NCBI GenBank assembly: GCA_946491665.1 | Contig: CAMLYL010000001.1 | Location: 48,267 to 112,266, forward strand | DNA length: 64,000 bases | Source: an uncultured Lachnospiraceae bacterium | Lineage (GTDB): Bacteria; Bacillota; Clostridia; Lachnospirales; Lachnospiraceae | Direction of reading: 5' to 3' | Shown: positions 1 to 6,473 of the stretch, in pieces | How positions within the stretch are numbered: position 1 is the stretch's first letter | Layout of the letters: each line of letters starts with the position of its first letter | The notes under the pieces: generated by a model | Told to the model about the DNA's origin: nothing | Seen by the model: only the letters and a program-made list of their open reading frames with translations | Database searches by the model: none | Made by a program: the position numbers and the translations under genes

Positions 1-95
1 GGCCTTATCTCCGTTATCTTCCCATCCTCTAACGTGCAAATTGCACCGCAACCGCCATGGCATGCCCGACATGTTGTTTTTATGTGCTGCTTCAC
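1..95 (-). CDS. Molybdopterin oxidoreductase, N-terminus only (cut by window edge)
   Basis: About 31 residues are visible. A GTG start at 95 follows a good Shine-Dalgarno (AGGGGG, six bases upstream). The peptide contains CRACHGGCGAICTLEDGKI, the cysteine-rich loop (C-x2-C-x3-C) that binds a 4Fe-4S cluster at the N-terminus of bis-MGD molybdenum/tungsten oxidoreductases. No Tat signal precedes it, so a cytoplasmic location is likely. It lies 134 bases downstream of the cupin gene on the same strand and so may be the last visible member of the phloretin-hydrolase operon. The rest of the gene lies outside the window, so the substrate cannot be judged. A moaC gene for the cofactor is present at 61 kb. 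Confidence 0.72.
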   Translation of the reverse strand, partial: MKQHIKTTCRACHGGCGAICTLEDGKITEIR

Positions 96-229
96 TATTT
101 TCCCCCTTCTCAACTTCCTGATGTGTTTATCATTTATTCTTTCTCTTACATTTGTCAGATCCTTTCTTATTCATGCAGGAAATATTCTGATCAGTTTGCC
201 ACCAATGTCAGAGGATAGGTATTTCAATA

Positions 230-784
230 TTATTTGTATTCCATCCCCGGAGTACGTTTTGCCGCCGAAAGAACAAATAAGATAGTACACGGTTTATCAG
301 AACGATTGGACCATGCATGAATCGTTCCCCGCTGGATTAAAATGTCACCTTTCTTCATCAGTTTTTCTCCACCGTCAATTACTGCGTAGACTTCTCCTTC
401 CAAAACCACAGCATAATCCAGGGATGCCGTTCTATGCATCATAGGAGGTTCAGGAGTAATACCATCCTCCTTCATCCCCAACTCACCATCAGGCGGAAAC
501 TGCATAATTCGAAATACGTTTCCGTTTGGATCCGGATTAATATTAAAAGGACAGTCTGTTGTATCCACATACTCACCATCATTATCCGCAGGACTCTCAT
601 TCTGTCTCCATATCTCAGCGGTAACAAAATTCTCACAACCCCCGATCGCAAAACGATGCGGACAAATCTGATCCTCTACAAAAATTGCTGTACCATTTTC
701 GTCATGTCCTGTTATGATTCTCCTGAAATTAACAGCATCTTTTGCCGGCTCTATTCCCGGCAGAGCTTTTCCCAAATCAGCCAT
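230..784 (-). CDS. Cupin-domain protein
   Basis: 184 residues from ATG at 784, chosen because AGGAGGAG lies just upstream; it overlaps the preceding gene by 8 bases. The C-terminal half carries a cupin barrel: MHRTASLDYAVVLEGEV matches motif 1 in degenerate form, and GDILIQRGTIHAWSN matches motif 2 with its H-x3-N. The N-terminal part (GHDENGTAIF, then CPFNINPDPNG) is usual in small stand-alone cupins often found in aromatic-compound clusters. Translational coupling to the carboxymuconolactone-decarboxylase-like gene and position in the phloretin-hydrolase operon suggest a role in handling phloretin-derived phenolics. That is inference; the substrate is unknown. It could be a metal-binding oxygenase-like, isomerase or non-catalytic cupin. 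Confidence 0.8.
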   Translation of the reverse strand: MADLGKALPGIEPAKDAVNFRRIITGHDENGTAIFVEDQICPHRFAIGGCENFVTAEIWRQNESPADNDGEYVDTTDCPFNINPDPNGNVFRIMQFPPDGELGMKEDGITPEPPMMHRTASLDYAVVLEGEVYAVIDGGEKLMKKGDILIQRGTIHAWSNRSDKPCTILFVLSAAKRTPGMEYK

Positions 785-1382
785 TTTTGCTCTCCTCCTG
801 TCTGTATTCCGGCACCGGTTCATTAAACGCATTCAACACCGTGCCAACTAATTTAAACATTCCTACTGCCAATACAATTCCATTAAATCCTTCCTGCCCG
901 AGAACTGCCACACAATGATCATATACCGCTCCCGGAATCGCCCCTACACCGTTTAGTGCCACAGCAAGGTCATATGCCGCAGACTCCTTTTCTTCAAGAT
1001 CTACTGGTTTAATTCCTGCCATAATAGAAGAAATCTGTTCATCAGTCAAACCAAAGCTTTTGCCAAGCATGGTGTGCGCATACATTCCATACTGCCCTTT
1101 TGCCGCAGTAACTGTAACAAGAACTGCGATCTCATGAGCCTTTCCGCCATTCCGGGCAATATCTGCCGCTATGATATCGCGATTTAACGGAAGAAATTCC
1201 ATTCCCAGATCCACTTCATGACAGAACAGATTAGATGGGCCATTTAATTCCTTATTTTCTGTCAGCCATACATAAGGCATAGTCTGAAACGCCTTCATGT
1301 GAATGTCATAGAATTCTTTCTGCTTTGCTGTCATTTCCTCTGGTTTAATGTAGGGTAGTCTGCATTCTGTGTTATAAATCAT
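777..1382 (-). CDS. Carboxymuconolactone decarboxylase (CMD/AhpD-like) family protein
   Basis: 201 residues with AAGGAGG ten bases before the ATG. The all-helical CMD fold is suggested by RNGGKAHEIAVLVTVTA, followed by GMYAHTMLGKSFGLTDEQI, the region that holds a CxxC in AhpD; here no CxxC is present, so peroxidase-type chemistry is unlikely. Many CMD-like proteins without CxxC occur in operons for aromatic or cyclic acid breakdown. The gene lies 21 bases after phloretin hydrolase and overlaps the cupin gene, indicating one transcript. A plausible job is a step on phloroglucinol or on a ring-derived product, but nothing in the sequence identifies the substrate. Confidence 0.8.
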   Translation of the reverse strand: MIYNTECRLPYIKPEEMTAKQKEFYDIHMKAFQTMPYVWLTENKELNGPSNLFCHEVDLGMEFLPLNRDIIAADIARNGGKAHEIAVLVTVTAAKGQYGMYAHTMLGKSFGLTDEQISSIMAGIKPVDLEEKESAAYDLAVALNGVGAIPGAVYDHCVAVLGQEGFNGIVLAVGMFKLVGTVLNAFNEPVPEYRQEESKNG

Positions 1383-1403
1383 TTTGTCTTTTTCCTCCTT
1401 ATA

Positions 1404-2219
1404 TTAAATCCAATGGTCTTTTTCCCGCTCATATAACTCCGGCAAAATCTTAGATAAATTTGAAAATTCTTTTACGTTGTGATTCAATAAACATATCGGT
1501 CCAACAGACGGAATCCTCACCCCATCCGGAATACTCTTTACAGCCTTGCCATCTATAATCTGCCATCCAAACCAGAATCTTGACCTAAGCTGTGAACCTC
1601 CCTGGACAGGTCTCAGGAAATGAGTCATAACCACAGGAATATCTGGCATTTCTTCTCCGCCAAGAATTTTCACATTAGCACATACTAATGCATTACATGC
1701 ATCTGTATCAATTTTCGACTCATCGTATCCCATATCACGCGGGCGCATAAAATGAATGCGCAACAAATCTGTAGTCCCGGTTCCGATATCCTCCCATATA
1801 TTATGAATACTTCCCCAATGCCTTTCCCGTATGGAAAGATTCGGATTTACGGCGCGCAGCGGATCATCCAGGTAAACATCATAATGATCTTCGCTATCCC
1901 AACAGGCATAACGAAGTCGGTCAATTGGATGCCATGCAAACCACCAGTCAAACATTTCGCCTGTTACACCTGGGAAAAACGTCTTATTTGCGATAAGTGC
2001 CGTTCCGTCCTCCAGAGACCACCAGCCAAATTCGCAGGGCAGATCGCCATTTTTAAATAAATCATTCCGATCCTGAATACGAAGTGCCAACGCATTGTCC
2101 AATGGCTCTTTCGTAATACAGTCATACTTTTCCTGTTCACCACAGTATACATCTCTGGTATAAAAATCATAGTAGCTTTTTAATTTGTCTTCATTTCTTA
2201 CAGGTACTTTTTTGCCCAT
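1404..2219 (-). CDS. phy: Phloretin hydrolase / DAPG-hydrolase (PhlG) family
   Basis: 271 residues of the 2,4-diacetylphloroglucinol hydrolase (PhlG) domain family. E. ramulus phloretin hydrolase of this family cleaves the C-C bond of phloretin to phloroglucinol and 3-(4-hydroxyphenyl)propionate. Typical stretches are GEMFDWWFAWHPIDRLRYA, SIHNIWEDIGTG and VVMTHFLRPVQGGSQLRSRF. Likely zinc ligands by spacing with PhlG are His112, Glu143, His200 and Glu251 (inference). It is first in an operon with CMD, cupin and molybdopterin oxidoreductase genes. A strong promoter and palindrome lie upstream. Oddly, the strong GGAGGAGG sits about 30 bases before the only in-frame ATG, and a TAG closes the frame between them. 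The chalcone isomerase gene 19 kb away supports a flavonoid role over an antibiotic-hydrolysing one. Confidence 0.88.
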   Translation of the reverse strand: MGKKVPVRNEDKLKSYYDFYTRDVYCGEQEKYDCITKEPLDNALALRIQDRNDLFKNGDLPCEFGWWSLEDGTALIANKTFFPGVTGEMFDWWFAWHPIDRLRYACWDSEDHYDVYLDDPLRAVNPNLSIRERHWGSIHNIWEDIGTGTTDLLRIHFMRPRDMGYDESKIDTDACNALVCANVKILGGEEMPDIPVVMTHFLRPVQGGSQLRSRFWFGWQIIDGKAVKSIPDGVRIPSVGPICLLNHNVKEFSNLSKILPELYEREKDHWI

Positions 2220-2271
2220 ATTTCTTTTGCACTATCTAAAAATAAATGCCTCCTCCTTTTTAAATATTTTC

Positions 2272-2324
2272 ATACTAACTAGTTTGTATATATTCATAAT
2301 AAACACAACGTTTTTACTTGTCAA
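2272..2324 (-). promoter_or_regulatory. Promoter of the phy operon with palindromic operator
   Basis: On the minus strand a -35 TTGACA (2324-2319), a 17-base spacer and a -10 TATTAT (2301-2296) form a near-consensus sigma-A promoter. Just downstream, over the expected transcription start, lies the near-perfect palindrome ATACAAACTAGTTAGTAT (2289-2272, one mismatched pair), with the AACTAGTT core common in TetR-family operators. The layout suggests repression by a ligand-responsive regulator, perhaps flavonoid-sensing. No TetR gene is present in the window. Confidence 0.75.
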
Positions 2325-2777
2325 TATAAATAAATATTTTTGGACAATTTGTTTTGTTTTTATTCATTTATAGTCTATAAACAAGTACTTCTTTGTAAAA
2401 AATATAGAATTTTCCACAACAAATTCAGGAAAGAGCAAATACATACAAACAAAAAAATCAGCCGAATGATACCAGCCGATTTCAAATAACATTTATTTAT
2501 CCTTCATAATAAGAATTTTGATTTTACAATTATTAGTAAGCTCTTGTCAAAACTGCTCCAACAGCAGGCCAATTATCCCCTCTGCCAGTGCCTTCCTGTC
2601 TATTCCGTAAACTACAGAGCCTGACAATGTCCCATCAGGGTGTGATCCATACGCATTATTCTCTCCCCGCCTCTCAATAAAAATCTGTCGCCAGCCGCTG
2701 CATCCAGAAAATTATCCGAAACGGGGAGGGACAGGCATTCCGGTCATTCAGATAAATACCCCTGTAATATTTTTCTG
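2325..2777. other. AT-rich intergenic region with a short unidentified coding remnant
   Basis: No complete gene is seen. A 46-codon open stretch on the minus strand (about 2684-2547) ends at a TGA and reads ...GSVVYGIDRKALAEGIIGLL..., which looks protein-like but was not identified and lacks a start. It is probably the tail of a lost gene, like the CoA-transferase remnant next to it. Confidence 0.4.
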
Positions 2778-2915
2778 TCAGACAAAGAACCTGCGCTTAT
2801 ATTCTCTCTGCAGCTCCTCCCGGAATTCCGGCGCCGCGATGGCAATGAGCTGTTTTGCTCTGTCTCTCAGCGTATGCCCGTGAAGCTGAGCGATTCGTAT
2901 CTTCGCGTACTCCGT
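2778..2915 (-). pseudogene. C-terminal remnant of an acetyl-CoA hydrolase/CoA-transferase
   Basis: The last 45 codons before the TGA at 2778 include AQLHGHTLRDRAKQLIAIAA followed by PEFREELQ, matching the C-terminal signature of the acetyl-CoA hydrolase/4-hydroxybutyrate CoA-transferase family (usual form TEYGIA-L-G-T-RDRA--LI-IAHP-FREEL). The expected TEYG is disrupted to TEYAKIR, and upstream sequence does not continue the family. The remnant lies directly beside an IS605-like element end, which may have destroyed the gene. No function is expected. Confidence 0.6.
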
Positions 2916-3084
2916 CGCTGCCCGGATGGTACTAATCCCAGTATTGAAATTTTGAAACCGTTTCCTGTCTGTTTTCCGCCAGAGTTTCCACTCCATTGCT
3001 GCATTTTTGCATTTTTGATTTCAGTATGCTGAATCATACAGCTTTTTGCAATTCTTTTTTCCGATTCAAAGCCGGAAGATGAGA

Positions 3085-3266
3085 TATTCAAGACCCGCTC
3101 ACGGGTCTTGGCGCGGGATTCGGGGCAGCTGTAGCTGACATCTTCCTTACCGAATCCCTGCGCATCCCCGCAGAGCGTTTATCAGATGGGGGATTGACTC
3201 CCGCCACTAATACTAATTGGTTATACTCACCGCCTGTAGAGGCGGGAGTCTTCCCGCATCTGATAA
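3085..3266 (-). mobile_element. IS200/IS605-like non-autonomous element (hairpin left end plus structured right end)
   Basis: Reading the minus strand, the element starts at TTATCAGATGCGGGAAGACT (3266), immediately after the T-run of the dapA terminator. It has a long imperfect inverted repeat (arms 3266-3241 and 3205-3179) and ends with a 3' hairpin, AAGACCCG TGAG CGGGTCTT, followed by GAATA (3085). The left-end hairpin recurs at 8339-8384 and 17451-17508; the right end recurs at 28948-29044. Subterminal hairpins, no inverted termini and no target duplication fit IS200/IS605-derived elements, whose right end also encodes the TnpB guide-RNA scaffold. No transposase or TnpB gene is present. 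The family assignment is inference. Confidence 0.55.
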
Positions 3267-3290
3267 AAAACCCCCGCAAACCTGCGGGGG
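3265..3290 (-). terminator. Intrinsic terminator of dapA
   Basis: Minus strand: CCCCCGCA GGTT TGCGGGGG followed by six T. It lies 38 bases after the dapA stop. The IS605-like element begins within its T-run. Confidence 0.85.
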
Positions 3291-3328
3291 CATATGCACT
3301 GCGGCATCTCTTTCATTTTCACTTGATC

Positions 3329-4216
3329 TTATTTCATCAGCCCGAACCGGATCAGCTCCTGACGCAGTACCTCCTTATGAGCATCCTCCATCTCACACAG
3401 AGGCCCGCGAAGAGGACCAGCCTGCATTCCAAGCATATTCATGGCTGCCTTTACGGGAATCGGATTCACCTCAGAGAACAGAGCGTCAATCAGCGGAACC
3501 GCGCTCAGCTGAATCTGTCTTGCCTTCTCCTGATCGCCCTCCAGATACTCCATCACCATATCATGTGTCTGGCGGGGAGCCACATTGGACAATACGGAGA
3601 TCACGCCGATGCCTCCGATGGAAAGCAGCGGCAGCACCTGGCCGTCCTCGCCGGAATATAACTCCAGATTGCCGTCACAGAGATTCATCATCCGGGCCGC
3701 CTGAGCCATATTTCCTGTAGCATCTTTGATACCTACAATATTATCTACATTCTTCACCAGCTCTGCCACAGTGGCCGGCATCAGATTACATCCGGTTCTT
3801 GAGGGAACATTGTACATAACAATCGGCGCTTTTACTTCCTTTGCAATAGCCGTATAGTGTGCTACCAGCCCTTTCTGTGTTGCTTTATTGTAGTAAGGGG
3901 TAACCACCAGAAGGCCATCTGCACCTGCAGCGTCCGCCTCCTTTGAAAGCTCAATCGCGGTCTGTGTACTGTTGCTTCCTGTTCCGGCAATCACGGGGAT
4001 CCGGTGTTTTGTAAACTCAATAGCCGCTTTGATTACATCCACATGTTCCTGCTCCGTTAAGGTAGCACTCTCGCCGGTAGTACCTGTGATAACGATGCAG
4101 TCTGTACCATTATCAATCTGATAATTGATATTCGTCTCCAGCGCATCATAATTCACTTCATAATTTTCCTTCATCGGCGTCACAATCGCGACACCCGCTC
4201 CTCTGAAAATCGACAT
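3329..4216 (-). CDS. dapA: 4-hydroxy-tetrahydrodipicolinate synthase
   Basis: 295 residues, the full length of the family. DapA condenses pyruvate with aspartate semialdehyde, the committed step to diaminopimelate and lysine. Visible signatures are GTTGES (45-50), the YYN loop near 108-110, catalytic Tyr135 in MYNVPSRTG and Schiff-base Lys164 in GIKDATG. AAGGAGG supports the ATG at 4216. A lysine riboswitch and attenuating terminator lie directly upstream, so expression should fall when lysine is high. The partner dapL, which makes LL-diaminopimelate, is at 8442-9656. Confidence 0.97.
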   Translation of the reverse strand: MSIFRGAGVAIVTPMKENYEVNYDALETNINYQIDNGTDCIVITGTTGESATLTEQEHVDVIKAAIEFTKHRIPVIAGTGSNSTQTAIELSKEADAAGADGLLVVTPYYNKATQKGLVAHYTAIAKEVKAPIVMYNVPSRTGCNLMPATVAELVKNVDNIVGIKDATGNMAQAARMMNLCDGNLELYSGEDGQVLPLLSIGGIGVISVLSNVAPRQTHDMVMEYLEGDQEKARQIQLSAVPLIDALFSEVNPIPVKAAMNMLGMQAGPLRGPLCEMEDAHKEVLRQELIRFGLMK

Positions 4217-4273
4217 TTCAGTTCCTCCTTATAGATGTAGATGATCCTGAGACAAAAATATGTCCCTTACTTC

Positions 4274-4304
4274 AACAGAAAAGGACCAACGAAAGTGCCG
4301 GTCC
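4274..4304 (-). terminator. Riboswitch-controlled terminator before dapA
   Basis: Minus strand GGACCGGC ACTTTC GTTGGTCC followed by TTTTCTGTT: an 8-bp stem with two G-U pairs and a U-rich tail, placed between the lysine aptamer and the dapA ribosome-binding site. This is the expected expression platform of an L-box. Confidence 0.75.
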
Positions 4305-4354
4305 CTGAAATCACAAAGTATGATATGATTCAGTGATAGCGCTCCATCTCATTC

Positions 4355-4504
4355 GATGACAGTCGCAGCATTTTTCACACTGCGCCCAAGAAACAGCTGT
4401 CCGAAATCCGGCTGCCCTTTCGGCACGCTCTCCTTTCAGCTGCTCTCTCCTGCTTCCGGCGCATCAAACAGCCTACTCATAGATCATGCGACCTCTATCT
4501 CATC
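4355..4504 (-). promoter_or_regulatory. Lysine riboswitch (L-box) upstream of dapA
   Basis: The minus strand carries conserved L-box pieces in order: GATAGAGGTCGC, ATGAGTAGGCTG, GCTGAAAGGAGAGCGTGCCG, TTGGGCGCAG and GCGACTGTCATC. The outer helix P1 pairs GATG...GGTCGC (4504 side) with GCGACTGTCATC (4355 side). Its position before a lysine-pathway gene and a terminator fits a transcription-attenuating riboswitch. The match is by recognition of the B. subtilis lysC leader pattern; no covariance search was run. Confidence 0.87.
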
Positions 4505-4645
4505 TGTATCCTTTTCGTCTGTGACCGAAATTGTATTTTTATCGGTACACTATGGTGAATATAGCACGATATATCAGAAATGTCAACCACTCCGAAAAAA
4601 AATCCTGACACTTTCTGATAAATGGTTATTCTCCGTACTTCCGTC

Positions 4646-5152
4646 TCAGGAATCGGACTGCGTTCCGTCCTTTTTTACACAGATCTGATACACAGAATCC
4701 GCGTACTCCAGAAGCGCGTCACCCAGCACCCTCCCGGTAAGAATCACATCTGTATCCTCAGACCTGAGATCCAGAAGCCGCAGAAGATCTTCCTCGGAAA
4801 TAATCTGATTATCCACCAGTCCCAGCACCTCGTCCAGAACCAGTGCGGAGCACTCACCGGTCTGCAGTACCTTACGGGCAAAGTTTATCCCGTTGACCAT
4901 ATTCATCTGCTCCTCAAACTGCTCCTTTTCACTGAGCTCTCTGTAATCACGATCTGATTTCTGAAAACGGAATACCCGGATCTCCGGCTCAAGCCGGCTC
5001 AGAAAACGGATTTCGTCCTCGTTCTTCTTCTTTAGAAACTCAACGATAATCACAGATCCCTCACTGCACGCTTCATGTATGGCACACCCCAGAGCCGCAG
5101 AAGTCTTCCCTCTGCCGTCGCCGCAGTATACCCGTACCTTACCTGTACTCAT
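4646..5152 (-). CDS. Cob(I)yrinic acid a,c-diamide adenosyltransferase (CobA/CobO type)
   Basis: 168 residues from ATG at 5152, preceded by GGAAGGAG; the frame is open further upstream but without a ribosome-binding site. The P-loop VYCGDGRGKTSAALG near the N-terminus and ALVLDEVLGLV are typical of the CobA/CobO corrinoid adenosyltransferases, which attach the 5'-deoxyadenosyl group of ATP to Co(I) corrinoids. The protein is cytoplasmic and slightly shorter than E. coli BtuR. No other cobalamin gene lies nearby, so it may serve corrinoid salvage. Some clostridial CobO-like proteins have unproven activity, so the substrate is inferred. Confidence 0.85.
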   Translation of the reverse strand: MSTGKVRVYCGDGRGKTSAALGCAIHEACSEGSVIIVEFLKKKNEDEIRFLSRLEPEIRVFRFQKSDRDYRELSEKEQFEEQMNMVNGINFARKVLQTGECSALVLDEVLGLVDNQIISEEDLLRLLDLRSEDTDVILTGRVLGDALLEYADSVYQICVKKDGTQSDS

Positions 5153-5366
5153 GGCTTTCTCCTTCCACTTACAGTTTCCATTTTTATGTAAATTTAAAAA
5201 TCTATCTGCTAACATATCATATTGTTCCCAAAAAGACAACTATTTCTTCTGTTTTCACGGCGCAACCCGCTGACTGTACTCCTGTCCGGAACCATTTCGG
5301 GCATATTGCATTCTGCCGCATCCGCTGCAATCCGACGGCTTCCGTTCATGAATTACTCCGAAATAT

Positions 5367-5999
5367 CTACTCCTCCGGAATCAAATCTACCTTGCTGACG
5401 GAAACCTCATAAGCCACTCTGCGCTCTGTCTCATCCTCACTGATCTTTTTGACATATTCCCGGCTCTGAATCCGCCCGTACATCTGAATATGACTGCCCA
5501 CCTCAAAGCCGGCGGCAAAGCGCGCATTCCTTCCCCAGCAGATACAGGGTATGTAATCTGATTTCCCGTAAGAACGGTTCACCGCAAGCAGCACATCCGC
5601 AATCTCTCTGCCGAGAGGTGTCTTTCTGTAAATCGGTTCCTTGCAGATATAACCGTCCAGAAAAATCTGATTCGTTTTCTCGTTCTCATCAATCTCATCC
5701 AGAAACTCCAGTTCCCGGACAAATACGGAAAGTACCAGACGGTTCTTCTTCTCCTCGTGCCGGTTATAAGACCGGAACTGCCCCGTTACATGGATCAGCT
5801 GACCGGTGTAATCCTGTTCTGTGTCAATCAGCCGTTCGGAAATCATGAGCGGTATGTAATCCGCATAGTTGCTCAGCCGGTTTACTGCGATCTCTACCAT
5901 ATAAAAGCCCTCTCCGAAGACTTCATGGCTGTAACGAAACTCAGAAACGATTTCTCCCATCATAGACACCTGGTTGTTCTCAAACAATTTATCCGTCAT
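5367..5999 (-). CDS. Single-stranded DNA-binding protein with two OB folds
   Basis: 210 residues comprising two tandem OB-like domains: about 8-105 (NNQVSMMGEIVSEFRYSHE to ELEFLDE) and about 108-208 (NQIFLDGYICKEPIYRKTPL to KVDLI). The second has the normal bacterial SSB strand pattern (PLGREIADVLLAVNRSYGKS, YIPCICWGRNA). There is no acidic DDDIPF-like C-terminal tail, so the usual SSB protein-interaction tip is missing. Such double-OB SSB-like proteins are common in Lachnospiraceae and are presumably a paralogue of the main replication SSB. GGGAG precedes the ATG. It stands alone between two divergent or unrelated units. Confidence 0.82.
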   Translation of the reverse strand: MTDKLFENNQVSMMGEIVSEFRYSHEVFGEGFYMVEIAVNRLSNYADYIPLMISERLIDTEQDYTGQLIHVTGQFRSYNRHEEKKNRLVLSVFVRELEFLDEIDENEKTNQIFLDGYICKEPIYRKTPLGREIADVLLAVNRSYGKSDYIPCICWGRNARFAAGFEVGSHIQMYGRIQSREYVKKISEDETERRVAYEVSVSKVDLIPEE

Positions 6000-6295
6000 T
6001 TACGTATACTCCCTTCTTCACATGTACTTTTCTCTGTGCTTTAAATTTATTCGCGTGATTTCTTTTTAGAACCTTCACGGTACGCTTATCCGCGGATCGT
6101 GCCTATCTTATCACGGGGGAAATGCGAATCATAACCAAAACTGTCGATAAGGCAGAATTTGGATATTTCTAATTATACATACAGATTCTGAACATTTCGT
6201 GAAGAAAATCTGACAGAATCTTCTTATTTTATTTCGCTTTTATAAAAATTTTAAAACTGTCTTCTGCCGTTTCCCGGAACACACGAATCTGACAC

Positions 6296-6323
6296 TTGTC
6301 AAACAGCAAAAATGTGATAGAAT
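6296..6323 (+). promoter_or_regulatory. Promoter of typA
   Basis: TTGTCA (6296-6301), 16-base spacer, TAGAAT (6318-6323). It gives a 5' leader of about 140 bases containing the inverted repeat at 6386-6448. The remaining 6000-6295 stretch is AT-rich with no gene. Confidence 0.65.
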
Positions 6324-6385
6324 AAATAAGTTGCCTATAGTTTAAACCTGACAATATGTTAAAAACCCAGGGGGAATATTTTTAT

Positions 6386-6448
6386 GGGCAGATTTCTGCC
6401 TGTAAACAGAGCCTCCGGAAGATAAGCCCTGTGGGCGGAGATCTGCCC
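6386..6448 (+). promoter_or_regulatory. Long hairpin in the typA leader
   Basis: GGGCAGATTTCTGCC (6386-6400) pairs with GGCGGAGATCTGCCC (6434-6448) over 15 bp with two G-U pairs; inner CAG/CTG pairing is also possible. It ends about 12 bases before the typA Shine-Dalgarno and has no U-tract, so it is not a terminator. It may control translation or RNA stability, for example in cold or stress. I do not recognise it as a known RNA family. Confidence 0.55.
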
Positions 6449-6473
6449 GAAATCAAAGAAAGGAAGAATGCTC

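Noticed and set aside
1404..2219. Annotation as a 2,4-diacetylphloroglucinol (antibiotic) hydrolase proper
   Set aside because: The fold is the same, but the gut Clostridia context and the chalcone isomerase gene favour phloretin as substrate; DAPG producers are pseudomonads.
3194..3720. Plus-strand open frames across the dapA 3' end and the repeat
   Set aside because: They are opposite dapA or run through the hairpin element and terminator, with no start signal or homology.
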